Source: Manduca sexta
Lineage: Eukaryota > Arthropoda > Insecta > Lepidoptera > Sphingidae
NCBI RefSeq assembly: GCF_014839805.1
Contig: NC_051117.1
Location: 5,766,001-5,830,000 of the forward strand
Direction: 5' to 3'
Length of the DNA: 64,000 nucleotides
The notes beneath the pieces are model-generated. The model saw nothing but the letters and a program-made list of their open reading frames with translations. It did no database searches and had not been told where the DNA came from. Made by a program: the position numbers and the translations under genes. Below, one piece after another: positions 54,711-64,000 of this stretch; position 1 is the first letter of the stretch, and every line of letters begins with the position of its first letter.

Positions 54711-54926
54711 TCTATATATCTATACATATTATAAAACAAAGTCCCCTTTTCTGTCTGTATGTTATCGATGTACTCAAAATGTACAGTTTAGATTTTATGA
54801 AATTTGATGTGGAGACAGTTTAAGACCCTGGGAAGGATGTAGGATACTTTCTACCCCGTGAAAATATATAACGCGACTTTAAACCCGGAAACTCCAACAC
54901 GCGTTGAAGCCGCGAGCAAAACCTAG
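54711..54926 (+). mobile_element. Lep1-type Helitron, plus strand
   Basis: It starts TCTATATATCTATACATATT and ends GCCGCGAGCAAAACCTAG followed by TT, the Helitron TC...CTAG layout. Inside are GTCCCCTTTTCTGTCTGTATG, ACCCTGGGAAGGATGTAGG and TTTCTACCCCGTGAAAATAT. Confidence 0.65.
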
Positions 54927-56081
54927 TTAATAATACAAATTAAACCAGGAGGTAATATTTTTGAGTGATCATTCGGAAAAAAAAAAACATAGGATGCAAC
55001 ACTATTTCTGGATATTTGAAATAAGCATTTTCGTATAGGTTGTAGAATGGTAAATGGCGATCGATTGGCCCAGTTAGCCGCACCTGCTAGCAACTAGACT
55101 GATTTCGTTATTACTTAAGACGATATACTCAATGTTACAGACCTGCTTCACATTATAGACTGTAGTGTTTACTAAACTTGGATCTTGAAAAGCAGAATTA
55201 CATACATTATTTTCAAAATCCATTAGGTTTCCATTCACAGTTTAGTAGTTCAAAAAGCTCTTGTAAACGAAAAATATTAGTTTGATTTGTCGTTGCATCA
55301 CTTAGTCATGTACGAAAACGCATGGATTCAACTTGACAGAGTATTACATCGCTTAGTCTATGTCCCTTACAGACTTACGCTACAACTTGGACAAGCGAAA
55401 AGCGTCTTTAACGCAATAGTGTAGAGTTTCTGCTAGCTGTGTCGACAAGTTGGTGGTAATCTGTATGCGATGCCCGCGCGTGGTCTGATTGGCTGAGCAT
55501 TCACGGAAGGGCACGGGTGCCGAGCTGAAGATTTCCCTTTTATCGTCTCGCTCCAATGGGTTTAAAACATTTAAATATTATTTCGGAATCGTTTAAAATA
55601 AATTGGATTGTGTACACGTTACTTGAGTGGAATTGTGAATGTCGTCTTTATTTCCGAAGGTTTGAATGCGATTTTCAAAAGCAGGTTTTTAATATGTTTT
55701 TTTTTTTGTTATAATGGCATTGTGGGTCTACATTTAGATTTAGCATCTATCTATTGAATATAAAAACAATTGTTGTGGATACAAACATATTTGTCTCAAA
55801 ATCACATCTATTTTCGTTTTACAGTTTTCATCACCTTTATCAATAAATCTTAAATAATAATCCAACACGTGACTCTCATAGCAATCCATTTCCTACAACC
55901 CCAGCTTCGTAACAACTAAACATTACAAAGCTAACAATATCCTATGTTTAATGTTAGACATTGAAATAAAACTAATTTACGGATATTATCGCTTTTTTTT
56001 ATAAAGCAGGTAAACCCCCCCCCCCCCTCTCATGACCATAAAGGCTGCAGTCTTCGAAAGTCAGTCAGGAGATAATTATAA
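54927..56081. other. No gene; promoter-like patch and poly(C)
   Basis: 55430-55560 is GC-rich with an inverted CCAAT box (CTGATTGGCTGAGC) and a CTCCAATGGG, so it could be a promoter or enhancer, but no transcript start is supported. A 13-C run lies at 56015-56027. Confidence 0.35.
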
Positions 56082-56430
56082 TATACAGGGTCATTTTGAT
56101 GACATTGTGCCAAAAATCACCCATTTATTACGAATACTTTTCCAAAAATCCAGGTTTAAGTTTTCTGATTTTATGGCCATTTTGTAGTTTAGTGTGAATA
56201 TGTGTCCGTGAGTGTATTTCTGACTGAAAGTATGATATTGCCGCTGCGAAGAATTCTATTCGATTAATAGTAGTGACATTAAAATCAATTTTATTAATAT
56301 TTATTTTGTTCGAAACTTACAGTTTTTTATTTTACATCTACGGCTGAAGTAACTTATTGTAAAGTGTTATTCCCAAGTAGATAAGTATGTGGTTTCATTT
56401 AGTAACGCAAAGTCAAAATGACCCTGTATA
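56082..56430. mobile_element. TA-flanked MITE with perfect 18-bp ends
   Basis: TATACAGGGTCATTTTGA at 56082-56099 is matched exactly, inverted, at 56413-56430. The ends begin with TA, which may be the target duplication. The element is about 349 bp and has no coding capacity. A Tc1/mariner-type origin is inferred from the TA. Confidence 0.75.
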
Positions 56431-58199
56431 AAATTCGTAAAATAGTTTAATTGCAATTACCAAGTTAATTAAAGCTAAAGCTTCATCTGTCTTCGTTCTT
56501 TTCCGGTCATACGTATTGCAGCACGAATCCACTCTTAATATCTACGAGTTAGTGCAGCCAGCGTCCAACGTTCCTTTATTGAATCGTCTGTCCGTTTAAG
56601 AGGTCATCCCATGTGTCTTGGAATCACATTCGAGAGCCTCGTCGCTATGGCCCTTGTGAATTGTTTTGTTTATGCTGTTTGGTTATAGGATCTTCGCTGT
56701 TATAACAAAATGTCGTATGTTTAAATACACTGCTTCAGAAAACTAAAATAAAGATTTTTTTTATGTAATAAATGTACATAAAAATATTTACCATGTTTAA
56801 GCAAAAAAAAATATTTTATACCGAGTAATATGTAAAGTTTTTTTTTATAGGTAGGGATAAATTTAACCTTCTATTCACCCATATTAATACAGATTGCAAC
56901 TAGTACATTAAATTTTGTAAACATATGACCATTTGCATTATTTTTTTTTTTCATAAAAACCTAACACAAATATTTTGTTAGACAGCGACGATTATCTGTT
57001 TCATAAAATTATTAAATTTATTAGAAGTTAAAATACTATTTAAAAATGTTCGTCGGTTTTCTCAATTATTGTCTCAATTCTTTATTTATTTAATTAATTA
57101 GTTCTCTTTTATATAAGACTAATTATATCTTAAGTCTTCTTTACTTATTAGAAATATAAGATTTGTATTCAATATCTACTCTCACGAGCCTAAGTTGAAT
57201 GACTTCAAGGACACACCTCGATAAATTTATATTTAGTTTTCCATATATTTTTACTTAGAAAAGGTTTGAAATAAAAATTAATAAGATAAGATAGGCTTTA
57301 TTCTTCATGAATACTTTAGTAAAAAAGTTATTTTTGTTTTGATGTTCAGCCTATTTCTAGTTAAAATTAATGACTGTAAAAAAATTGTTATTGCATTATA
57401 AAACATTAACGTATATTTGTTCAAAACTTATAAAATACAGATGTGATCAACATTTTTTGAATAACTAATTGTCCAACTGTTTAACCCACTTTTATCGATC
57501 AATCAATATAATTAGAGATAAACCCAACATTCGAAAACACTTAATTAAAAATAACAATACATCCATCCCAAACCTCGTCAAATGACGTAGAAACACGAAC
57601 ATTAATAGCCAGTGGGACAATCGTATCTGCGACTGTCAAACTGTCAAATTAATGAACTCCTCTGTCTGTAATGACGGCGGCGCGCACTCGCTCGGAACAA
57701 GATAACCTTGCGAAATTACATTAACACCCAACTAGGACTGTGTCTCTTCACGCCAAAGGTCGTCTTCCTTTGTCCGGGTTGGCGGGCTTTACTGCGGCTT
57801 TCAATTGATTTGGCCAGAAGCAATCTCTCCCACTGATTCTTTGAGAATACATTTCTTTCCCGAGTAAGTATTTGCATTTACTGGAGTGTGTACAAAAGGG
57901 GGAATTTGCTTGCCTTTGTTCGATTTAGAATAGACAGGCTTGAAAAAATATATTGTTTTGTTTCTGTGTTTTTTCGTTGTCTTTTTGCGGTTTAAGCGGT
58001 CGTAAGTTACATGAGATGTTTTAATTTATCTATCATAATTACAATTCATTATTAAAGTGTTGTTGCCTAAAAAAATCTGTTATAGCATAATTCAATTCAA
58101 CATAAACGAATTCAACCTATCTCATTATGAAAATGTAACACGAATCTACTTAATATGTTTACAACGTCAAAACAATTTAAATATCAATATACATCACAT
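56431..58199. other. No gene seen
   Basis: AT-rich sequence with no supported gene. 57640-57800 is GC-richer (CGGCGGCGCGCACTCGCTCGG). Confidence 0.4.
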
Positions 58200-59340
58200 T
58201 TAAAATTAATTGTCGAATTAATGTAATAAAATCGATTACCACTTATCGAAATCGCATGAAATTGATAGCATCCCGACACCCCACTAATTGACGCGATAAA
58301 CTATTAAAATGCGTGAAATGTATGACGTTTTAATGCATCGCAATGAGGACGGGTTAAGATCGATTAAAATTAATATCGATTTTTTAAGAGAATGTAAATC
58401 GATTATACTTAAGTGTTATTAACTGACCCGAAGTATTAATATGGAATATATGAACATTATATACTTGAGTGTCCAAGATGTCGTAAAACTTAATCAATAA
58501 GCCACTCAGGACAAAATAACAAAAGTTTTATCTAGGCTGTACAAATATCACCATACATCGAAAAATTCCTTTCAACATTTGTATTATAATTTTATCAACA
58601 TTTTAATTAGCGTTTCCACAACACGTATACAAATGAAACATTTACGCTATAATAAAAATTGGATATCAATTTTTCTGACAATAAAAACAAATTGCATTTC
58701 GTACTGTTTTATGGTGCCAATACGTGATATAAAATGATAACGGGCCCAACTATTGTATAATATCCGACAGAAGGGACGTGTGTGAGTAATTTTCGACTGT
58801 CATCCCCACGCTCTCAGGCCGTTTGGCAACTGAGCTTGAGGGCACAATAAATAGTTCGCAGCCGTACCCCATCTGTCACTTAACTAGTAAAATATACAGA
58901 CGTCACTCCGGCTCGGTGAAAAATCGCACCGTGGTTGAGCACCCCGACTTCTTTCATCGATTGCGTGCCAGTTTAACGCGACTTTATAACAATAAACGTA
59001 GAGTCCAATTTTGATTGCGCGAAACTATGAATAAATTTAAATATTTGTTAACTTAAAATGTAACCCATGTTGCCGGAAATACAGTCTAAATTGCACGTCT
59101 GAACATTTGTTTCTTGGATTGTTTCGTTTGTCGTTGCGAATGGGACTTTATACACCATTTTTAAGGTTCAAATGCGCGCGCCCTGTTGAAAATCCGCGAC
59201 ATCCAAGCTCAGGGTTATTTAACTTTGAAGTTGTTCAAAGAACCCCGATTTGGGATTCTGGTGGATTTCTTTTTGGATTAAAGACCCCATGAATATAATG
59301 ATAATGCATCGGGGGCTATTACCGATGCGATTTTGTCACG
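58200..59340. promoter_or_regulatory. Repeat-free ATCGAT/TAAT-rich stretch, possible enhancer
   Basis: ATCGAT occurs at 58231, 58359, 58375 and 58398, among many TAAT/ATTA words. No repeat family of the window enters this stretch. The 63-codon frame at 58823-59014 has no domain. A cis-regulatory role is only a suggestion. Confidence 0.2.
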
Positions 59341-60513
59341 CGTCAGCCTTTCAAAGGTCCCTTTCACTCGAAATTGTATGGTTAGGATAAATAAACCCAA
59401 GCCGTGAAATGCGGACTTTGTGAGAGTGCTGCGAATTAAAAAAATGTACGTAGATTTAATAAATCGGATTTATTTAGATTTGTGAGTATCCTTTTAACGT
59501 AAGATGTGGCCTACTTTCAAAAGCGCCTGTTCTAATGGGGTAGGCAGATGCATAACTAGTGTACCAACATCTTGATATTGGCCTATATCATTGATGTATA
59601 TTCTATAGACTCGAACGTCCATATAAACTATATGTGCATAATTTGAACTAAAATGGCAACCAAAATGTCACTGTTGTAACCTATTTATCCACTTCAACAA
59701 CAAATAATTTTACCTATTTGACTAATGTTTCTTATTGACTTTCAGGTTTACCCTAAGACTCGGGTTGTTATATCATGAGCGTCACTTCGTACATCACCAC
59801 AGGCTGTCAATGTTGAAATCATACTAAAGTCAGGTGTACGGATTGCAGTACAGTTGAGTCGAACACTATGACTGTACGGAACGCCAGATCTAGTACGAGT
59901 ACATAGATATCGATGTTCTATAGCTATAATATCGTAAGTTAGAATATTAGGTAATTGCCGATTTTTTCAAATCATATATCGATTTTGCTTTCAAATATTG
60001 AACCTATGTATGACCTTATATTTATAACCTAAATATGCTAAACCGATAAGTAGTTTATCATAGTTTTCGAATACTATGTTATGGATAAAGTTTTATTAAG
60101 TTTTTGATAACCAAATTGCAAATTATATAAGGACTTTTAAAGAGGATACGAGAAAGGCTCGTGATTTATCTAAGTAATACACCGGTGAAGTTTTAACAAA
60201 AATAGTTTTTACACGAACTAGCGAAAAAACTTACACTGTTTTGTATTCATGATAAGGTTTAGAAAAGGTTTGCGTAACTTAGTTTTGTGTGTATAAAAAT
60301 AAATAAATAAAATTCTTTATTATTTCATCATCACGTATTAGGTACTATTGAAGTGCATACATGTATTTAAAGAGAATAGCCCCTGATGTAGGCAAGGACT
60401 GTGTTCAAGTAACCAAGTTCTCACCTCTAGACAGTATAAAAATAGTAACTAAATTTAAAAATAAGCAAGGGCAAGTTGTAAAATCTATATTTTTGATAGG
60501 TTTTTTTTACTGG
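59341..60513. other. No gene; SINE remnant at 59530-59590
   Basis: TTCTAATGGGGTAGGCAGATGC is a family C tail remnant. A good acceptor (TTTCTTATTGACTTTCAG, AG at 59744-59745) is followed by 10 codons and a TGA (59776-59778); its GTTTAC is a poor donor, so it is not counted with the ratchet sites. Confidence 0.35.
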
Positions 60514-60735
60514 CATGTCTAAGTGACCCCACTGTAATAGAATGTCGACTGACGAGAGATGATTACCCCTTGGCAGTAGACAATTCAGCAGGACACAATT
60601 ATATCGACCTGTCGGAACTGGATATACACAGGCTGATCCCGGAACGCGACACACTTACGCGGGCCACTATGTTGGGTTTTAACACCTTGTGTATGGTAGT
60701 CGCTATACGGGCGGATATAATATATCCACCAGCAA
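60514..60735 (-). mobile_element. Poly(A) retroposon family B, minus strand
   Basis: It contains ACCCCACTGTAATAGAATG, TCGACTGACGAGAGATGATT, CTGATCCCGGAACGCGACAC, GGTAGTCGCTATACGGGCGG and the 5' end ATATATCCACCAG. Confidence 0.75.
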
Positions 60736-61333
60736 ATAATATGCCTTTAGCAACTATAATAATATATATGCCTTTAACTTTCGTTTGATTTATTTCACGG
60801 TGAATGGTATTTAAGAATGTATCATAGCTGCTTTAATAAGGTAAGAAAAGGTGCTGGAATCAAATTAAAATAGATTATAATCTTACTCAAAAATATATAT
60901 TTTTATCAACAACCCTTATAGAATCCAGTCTATGGTTCCAGATATGTTTAGAGGAGAGATCCACACAAACCAACTTTACCGCACATTGCAAAGTCTTATT
61001 ACCATAAAAAACCCGAACGACGCGTTTTTAAATAAGTACAGTCGACAATACAGTTCGTTAAGGGTAACTTTAGCTGACTCGGCACTTTAGTTTTTATGCC
61101 GACTGTACCAGGGGCCAATTTTAAGCAAATAAACTTTGAAGTTCGGGCTTTGTCAATGTTTGTTTTAAATATTGACATACTTATTTGAAAGACGGTTAAT
61201 AATAGCTCAAAAGGGAAATATGGATAATTTTTTTGTCTAAAATCTCTAGAGAATGGAGGCGACAGTAGGACATGACTGCTGGTTGTTTATTTACTCAGTT
61301 TATACCAGCTGCTTTTGCTAGTTGACGGATATA
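60736..61333. other. No gene seen
   Basis: AT-rich sequence with no supported gene. Confidence 0.4.
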
Positions 61334-61448
61334 TTTCATATCCGCCCGCATAGCAAGAACCACCACAAAGTGTTAAAACTGGCAATAGTGGCTTACTTAA
61401 GTGTGTCGCGTTCCGAGATCAGCTGATCCTACATATATCCGTTTCTAA
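61334..61448 (+). mobile_element. Poly(A) retroposon family B, cut off at its 3' half
   Basis: It contains ATATCCGCCCGCATAGCAAG, GTTAAAACTGGCAATAGTGGC and CGCGTTCCGAGATCAGCTGA. It breaks after ATATCCGTTTCTAACAG, where family A sequence in opposite orientation begins. Confidence 0.7.
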
Positions 61449-61643
61449 CAGTAGAAACACCACCCAACACCTTCAATTACAAAGTATTGTTTGGTATTCC
61501 ACTGCGTTCGCCATCTTGAGACTTTTGCTGCAATGTTCTTCAAACCGGTGAACAGTGACTATATACTGCTATTTGGCGGTAGAAATAAACATTGCGGTGG
61601 TACTTACCCAGGCGGACCCCAACATAAGCGACCTACCACCAGT
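61449..61643 (-). mobile_element. Poly(A) retroposon family A, minus strand, joined to family B
   Basis: It starts within the family at GTAGAAACACCACCCAACACC and runs to the 5' end GCGACCTACCACCAG. The poly(A) end is missing because of the junction with family B. A piece around the GCCAGTGTAAC block is also deleted. Confidence 0.7.
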
Positions 61644-61654
61644 AAATACATGTA

Positions 61655-61794
61655 CAAATACTAATTTTTCTTATCTTCTGTTTCAGGTAAGACCGTATGA
61701 CTCACCCAAGACTGCGACTTCAGTGATAACTAGTATATTTGGGAATCGCAAGCCCAAGAGAAAGTCGTTTCTTACCGATGATTCACCGGTGAGT
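61655..61794 (+). promoter_or_regulatory. Candidate recursive splice site 3 with 102-bp exon
   Basis: CTAATTTTTCTTATCTTCTG followed by TTTCAG gives a CTAAT branch-like motif at 61661-61665 and AG at 61685-61686, then GTAAGA at once. The segment 61687-61788 (102 bp, 34 codons, phase 0 to phase 0) is open in only one frame and ends at a strong donor CCG|GTGAGT. Its peptide is hydrophilic with a basic NRKPKRKS patch and ends in DDSP. No domain is recognised. It could be a cassette exon of a host gene that regenerates a donor at its own start, so that it can be skipped by resplicing. Confidence 0.45.
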
Positions 61795-61950
61795 CAGAAA
61801 GCTTTTGCATAAAACATTGTGTTTATTATGACAGGTGAAAATTGATTTATTTTTCTACACTACTTAAAGCATATTTTATAGTTAAAGTTGGGCAAATAAG
61901 CAAATATAGTACTCGGCAGTAAATATGTAACGTTGAGCTAGCTATATATA

Positions 61951-62192
61951 GGTGGTAGGATATATTTTATATCCGTCTGGATAGCGACCACCGTACACAA
62001 GGTGTTAAAACCTGCCATAGTGGCCCACGTAAGTGTCGCGTGGGATCTGCCTGCGTATTTCCCGTTTCAACAGGCCGGCATAATTGTGACGACTGTCGAG
62101 AGGAATCTCTCGTTAGTCGACATTCTATTGGACCCCACTCCACTTACCATCAGGTGCAGTGGAATCACTTTGCCATGCGTATATAAAAAAAA
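61951..62192 (+). mobile_element. Poly(A) retroposon family B, full length
   Basis: It starts GGTGGTAGGATATATTTTATA and contains GGATAGCGACCACCGTACAC, AACAGGCCGGCATAATTGTG and CCACTCCACTTACCATCAGG. It ends GCGTATATAAAAAAAAC. This is the best copy of the family here. Confidence 0.85.
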
Positions 62193-64000
62193 CATCAGTG
62201 GATGTAATGTAACATCATCACGTAGATGCAAAGTGCGAATGACAATATTAATACTGAGAAAAACTACATATTTTAATCTCTTAGGACCGTATAAATAAAT
62301 CCGACTTAATTTCACTCTCAAGTGCGATATCAATTGAGACGCTCTCAAATTAAAATCAGCATTACGATCATCCCTATTCAATAAACAGATATCAACATCT
62401 CAAATGAAATTTTAAGTGAAGCATATAACGGATTGTTGTTTATTAAATAGTTCAATACATTAAATGCCGAGATCTTACTCGAAGTTGAGATTGATTTACT
62501 AATGTGGTCCTTAGTTCTTTTACTTTTAATGTTAAATTCAAATCCATTAAGGATTGAAACAAAAGATCTAAATCTGAAACAATTACTAAATACGTAGCGA
62601 TATCCGAAGCACTCATTCGAGCAACATATCGGAGGGTGCTCCCTCACGACTTAAATGTACAATTTATGGTAACTACCCACACACCTTATTGTCGTATGAT
62701 CTATTTTGTACTTATTTTTTGAGTGGCCAGTTTGTATTTCAGAGTTTATGGGTAGGTTTAAAGGTCATAGATAGAGTAAAATCTAGACCATTTTGGAAAA
62801 GAATATAAGCTATGATCCACTTAGGTCACCAAACAATAATCGCTCGTAAACATCTTGGCTGGTATAATTACGAGCATTTATCTTTTACAAATAGTTAATT
62901 GTAAAGTGTGTATTTTAACATATATTTTTATTAATTTATATTTTCCCATTTTTTTTTTATTAAATTACGTCGTCAATGATCATTATTTATTTATAAACGC
63001 TCCCACAATCCGAAACACTTAAGAAGGTCAACCGCCCAAAGCAACATAATGAATAAGAAACCTTTAAATTCTCAAAGGTTATACGGATTATCTTATCTCT
63101 AGATATTTATTGAGGTCTGACTGACCCCAGGCTAGACCGTAGGAGCGGTGAGAGGCTTTCTGTGTAAGGTCTAATGCTTTTGAAATGATTGGTCCCTTAG
63201 GTATGTTTTGAAGTGAACACGCGTGTAAAATGGCTTTTATGAGTGCAAATACACACCGCAGTGTTTTATAAGTGAAATATATCTTTTAAAGCTTATTTTT
63301 AAGTAACGTTTGGGTCTGAATTTATTGAATATTTGAATAGAAATTTTATAGATTTATCATAAGTTGTTTCCAAGAAAAAATATAAATAAATGTTAGCATT
63401 ATTATTGGGATCGCTTCGTATATTTAACGTGTTCTTGATAGGCAGATTCCTAAATAATATTTGTTATTGGTCACTATCACTTTGAAAAACCTTAAAGAGA
63501 CACAGTGACAGCGTTGTATATCATTAAATCGAAATTACTAATTGCTATCTCAAAAAAATAGCGTGCGGAGTAGTACTTCGTTAACAATATTTTTCTGTGG
63601 ATTTTCTTCTGATATACAGACGTGGTTATTAAGAAGCAGACTGCTCACCTTACAAGCTATCAGTCTTATTTATAAACTTGTTTTAGCGTTAATAATTGCT
63701 TAAATAGCTGTCAAAAACATCACCAGTTTCCTAGTTTACACCTTATTAAGAGTCAAGATGGCGGGTTTTGACTTACAGCTGATCGAGTAAATTTGTGTTT
63801 TAACTAAGCGTAGCTTTACGAAATTTTCATAAGACTGTATATGTATGAACTCGTGACCTTAAAAGAAAATATACCAACATATTTCATACAAAATTCTTTC
63901 TAAAATATCCAGCGAAGTTCCAGCTAAACCATGCCTACTTATGTTAAATACGAAATAGTGTTAGATGAAACTTGCCCAATACGAAGTCAAATAGTCTGTA
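62193..64000. other. No gene seen
   Basis: AT-rich sequence with no supported gene. A ten-codon ATG frame in GTCAAGATGGCGGG context at 63752-63784 is too short to call. Confidence 0.4.

Noticed and set aside
55990..56014. A further AG|GTAAAC next to a T run
   Set aside because: The T run is separated from the AG by ATAAAGC, and the site abuts a poly(C) run; too weak to add to the ratchet series.
1..64000. CRISPR array, bacterial operon or integron
   Set aside because: The sequence is eukaryotic: intron-like sites, polymerase III SINEs and Ty3/gypsy. No spaced direct-repeat array exists apart from the 17-bp minisatellite, which has no spacers.

Overview
The window is eukaryotic nuclear DNA, AT-rich and almost devoid of long open reading frames outside one retrotransposon. 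It is most likely from a moth or butterfly. I infer this from interspersed families typical of Lepidoptera: tRNA-derived SINEs with a GGTTCGAATCC box, short poly(A) retroposons ending in CTTACCATCAGG, Lep1-type Helitron fragments ending in GCTAGT, and RTE-clade LINE tails. I recognise these from memory; no search was run.

The one intact-looking large feature is a Ty3/gypsy LTR retrotransposon at 19717-24844. Its LTRs differ by a single G, it has a TATT target duplication, and it carries gag zinc knuckles, protease, RT, RNase H and integrase. Its coding frame is broken in three places, each a one-base shift, and a 17-bp minisatellite lies between pol and the 3' LTR.

The rest is a mosaic of older repeats. 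0-7 kb: SINEs, a tandem duplication carrying a near-perfect 356-bp foldback at TTAA, and a TA-flanked MITE. 7-19 kb: Helitron, LINE and SINE fragments, a DRE/ATCGAT cluster near 13.95 kb, and an unexplained GC-richer island at 17.6-18.3 kb. 25-36 kb: a full SINE with an 11-bp target duplication beside an RTE tail, a 141-bp tandem duplication, and a Helitron. 36-52 kb: many SINE, retroposon and Helitron copies. 52-60 kb: mostly unique sequence with a second MITE and an ATCGAT-rich stretch. 60-62.2 kb: a nest of poly(A) retroposons.

No protein-coding host gene is recognisable. The strongest hint of one is on the + strand: three sites where a good 3' splice site is directly followed by a 5' splice site (AG|GTAAG or AG|GTAAA) at 2844/2845, 35900/35901 and 61686/61687. 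This is the signature of recursive-splicing ratchet points in very long insect introns. The site at 61687 also begins a 102-bp open segment ending in a strong donor. The working model, an inference, is that much or all of this window lies inside one giant + strand intron that has collected transposons.
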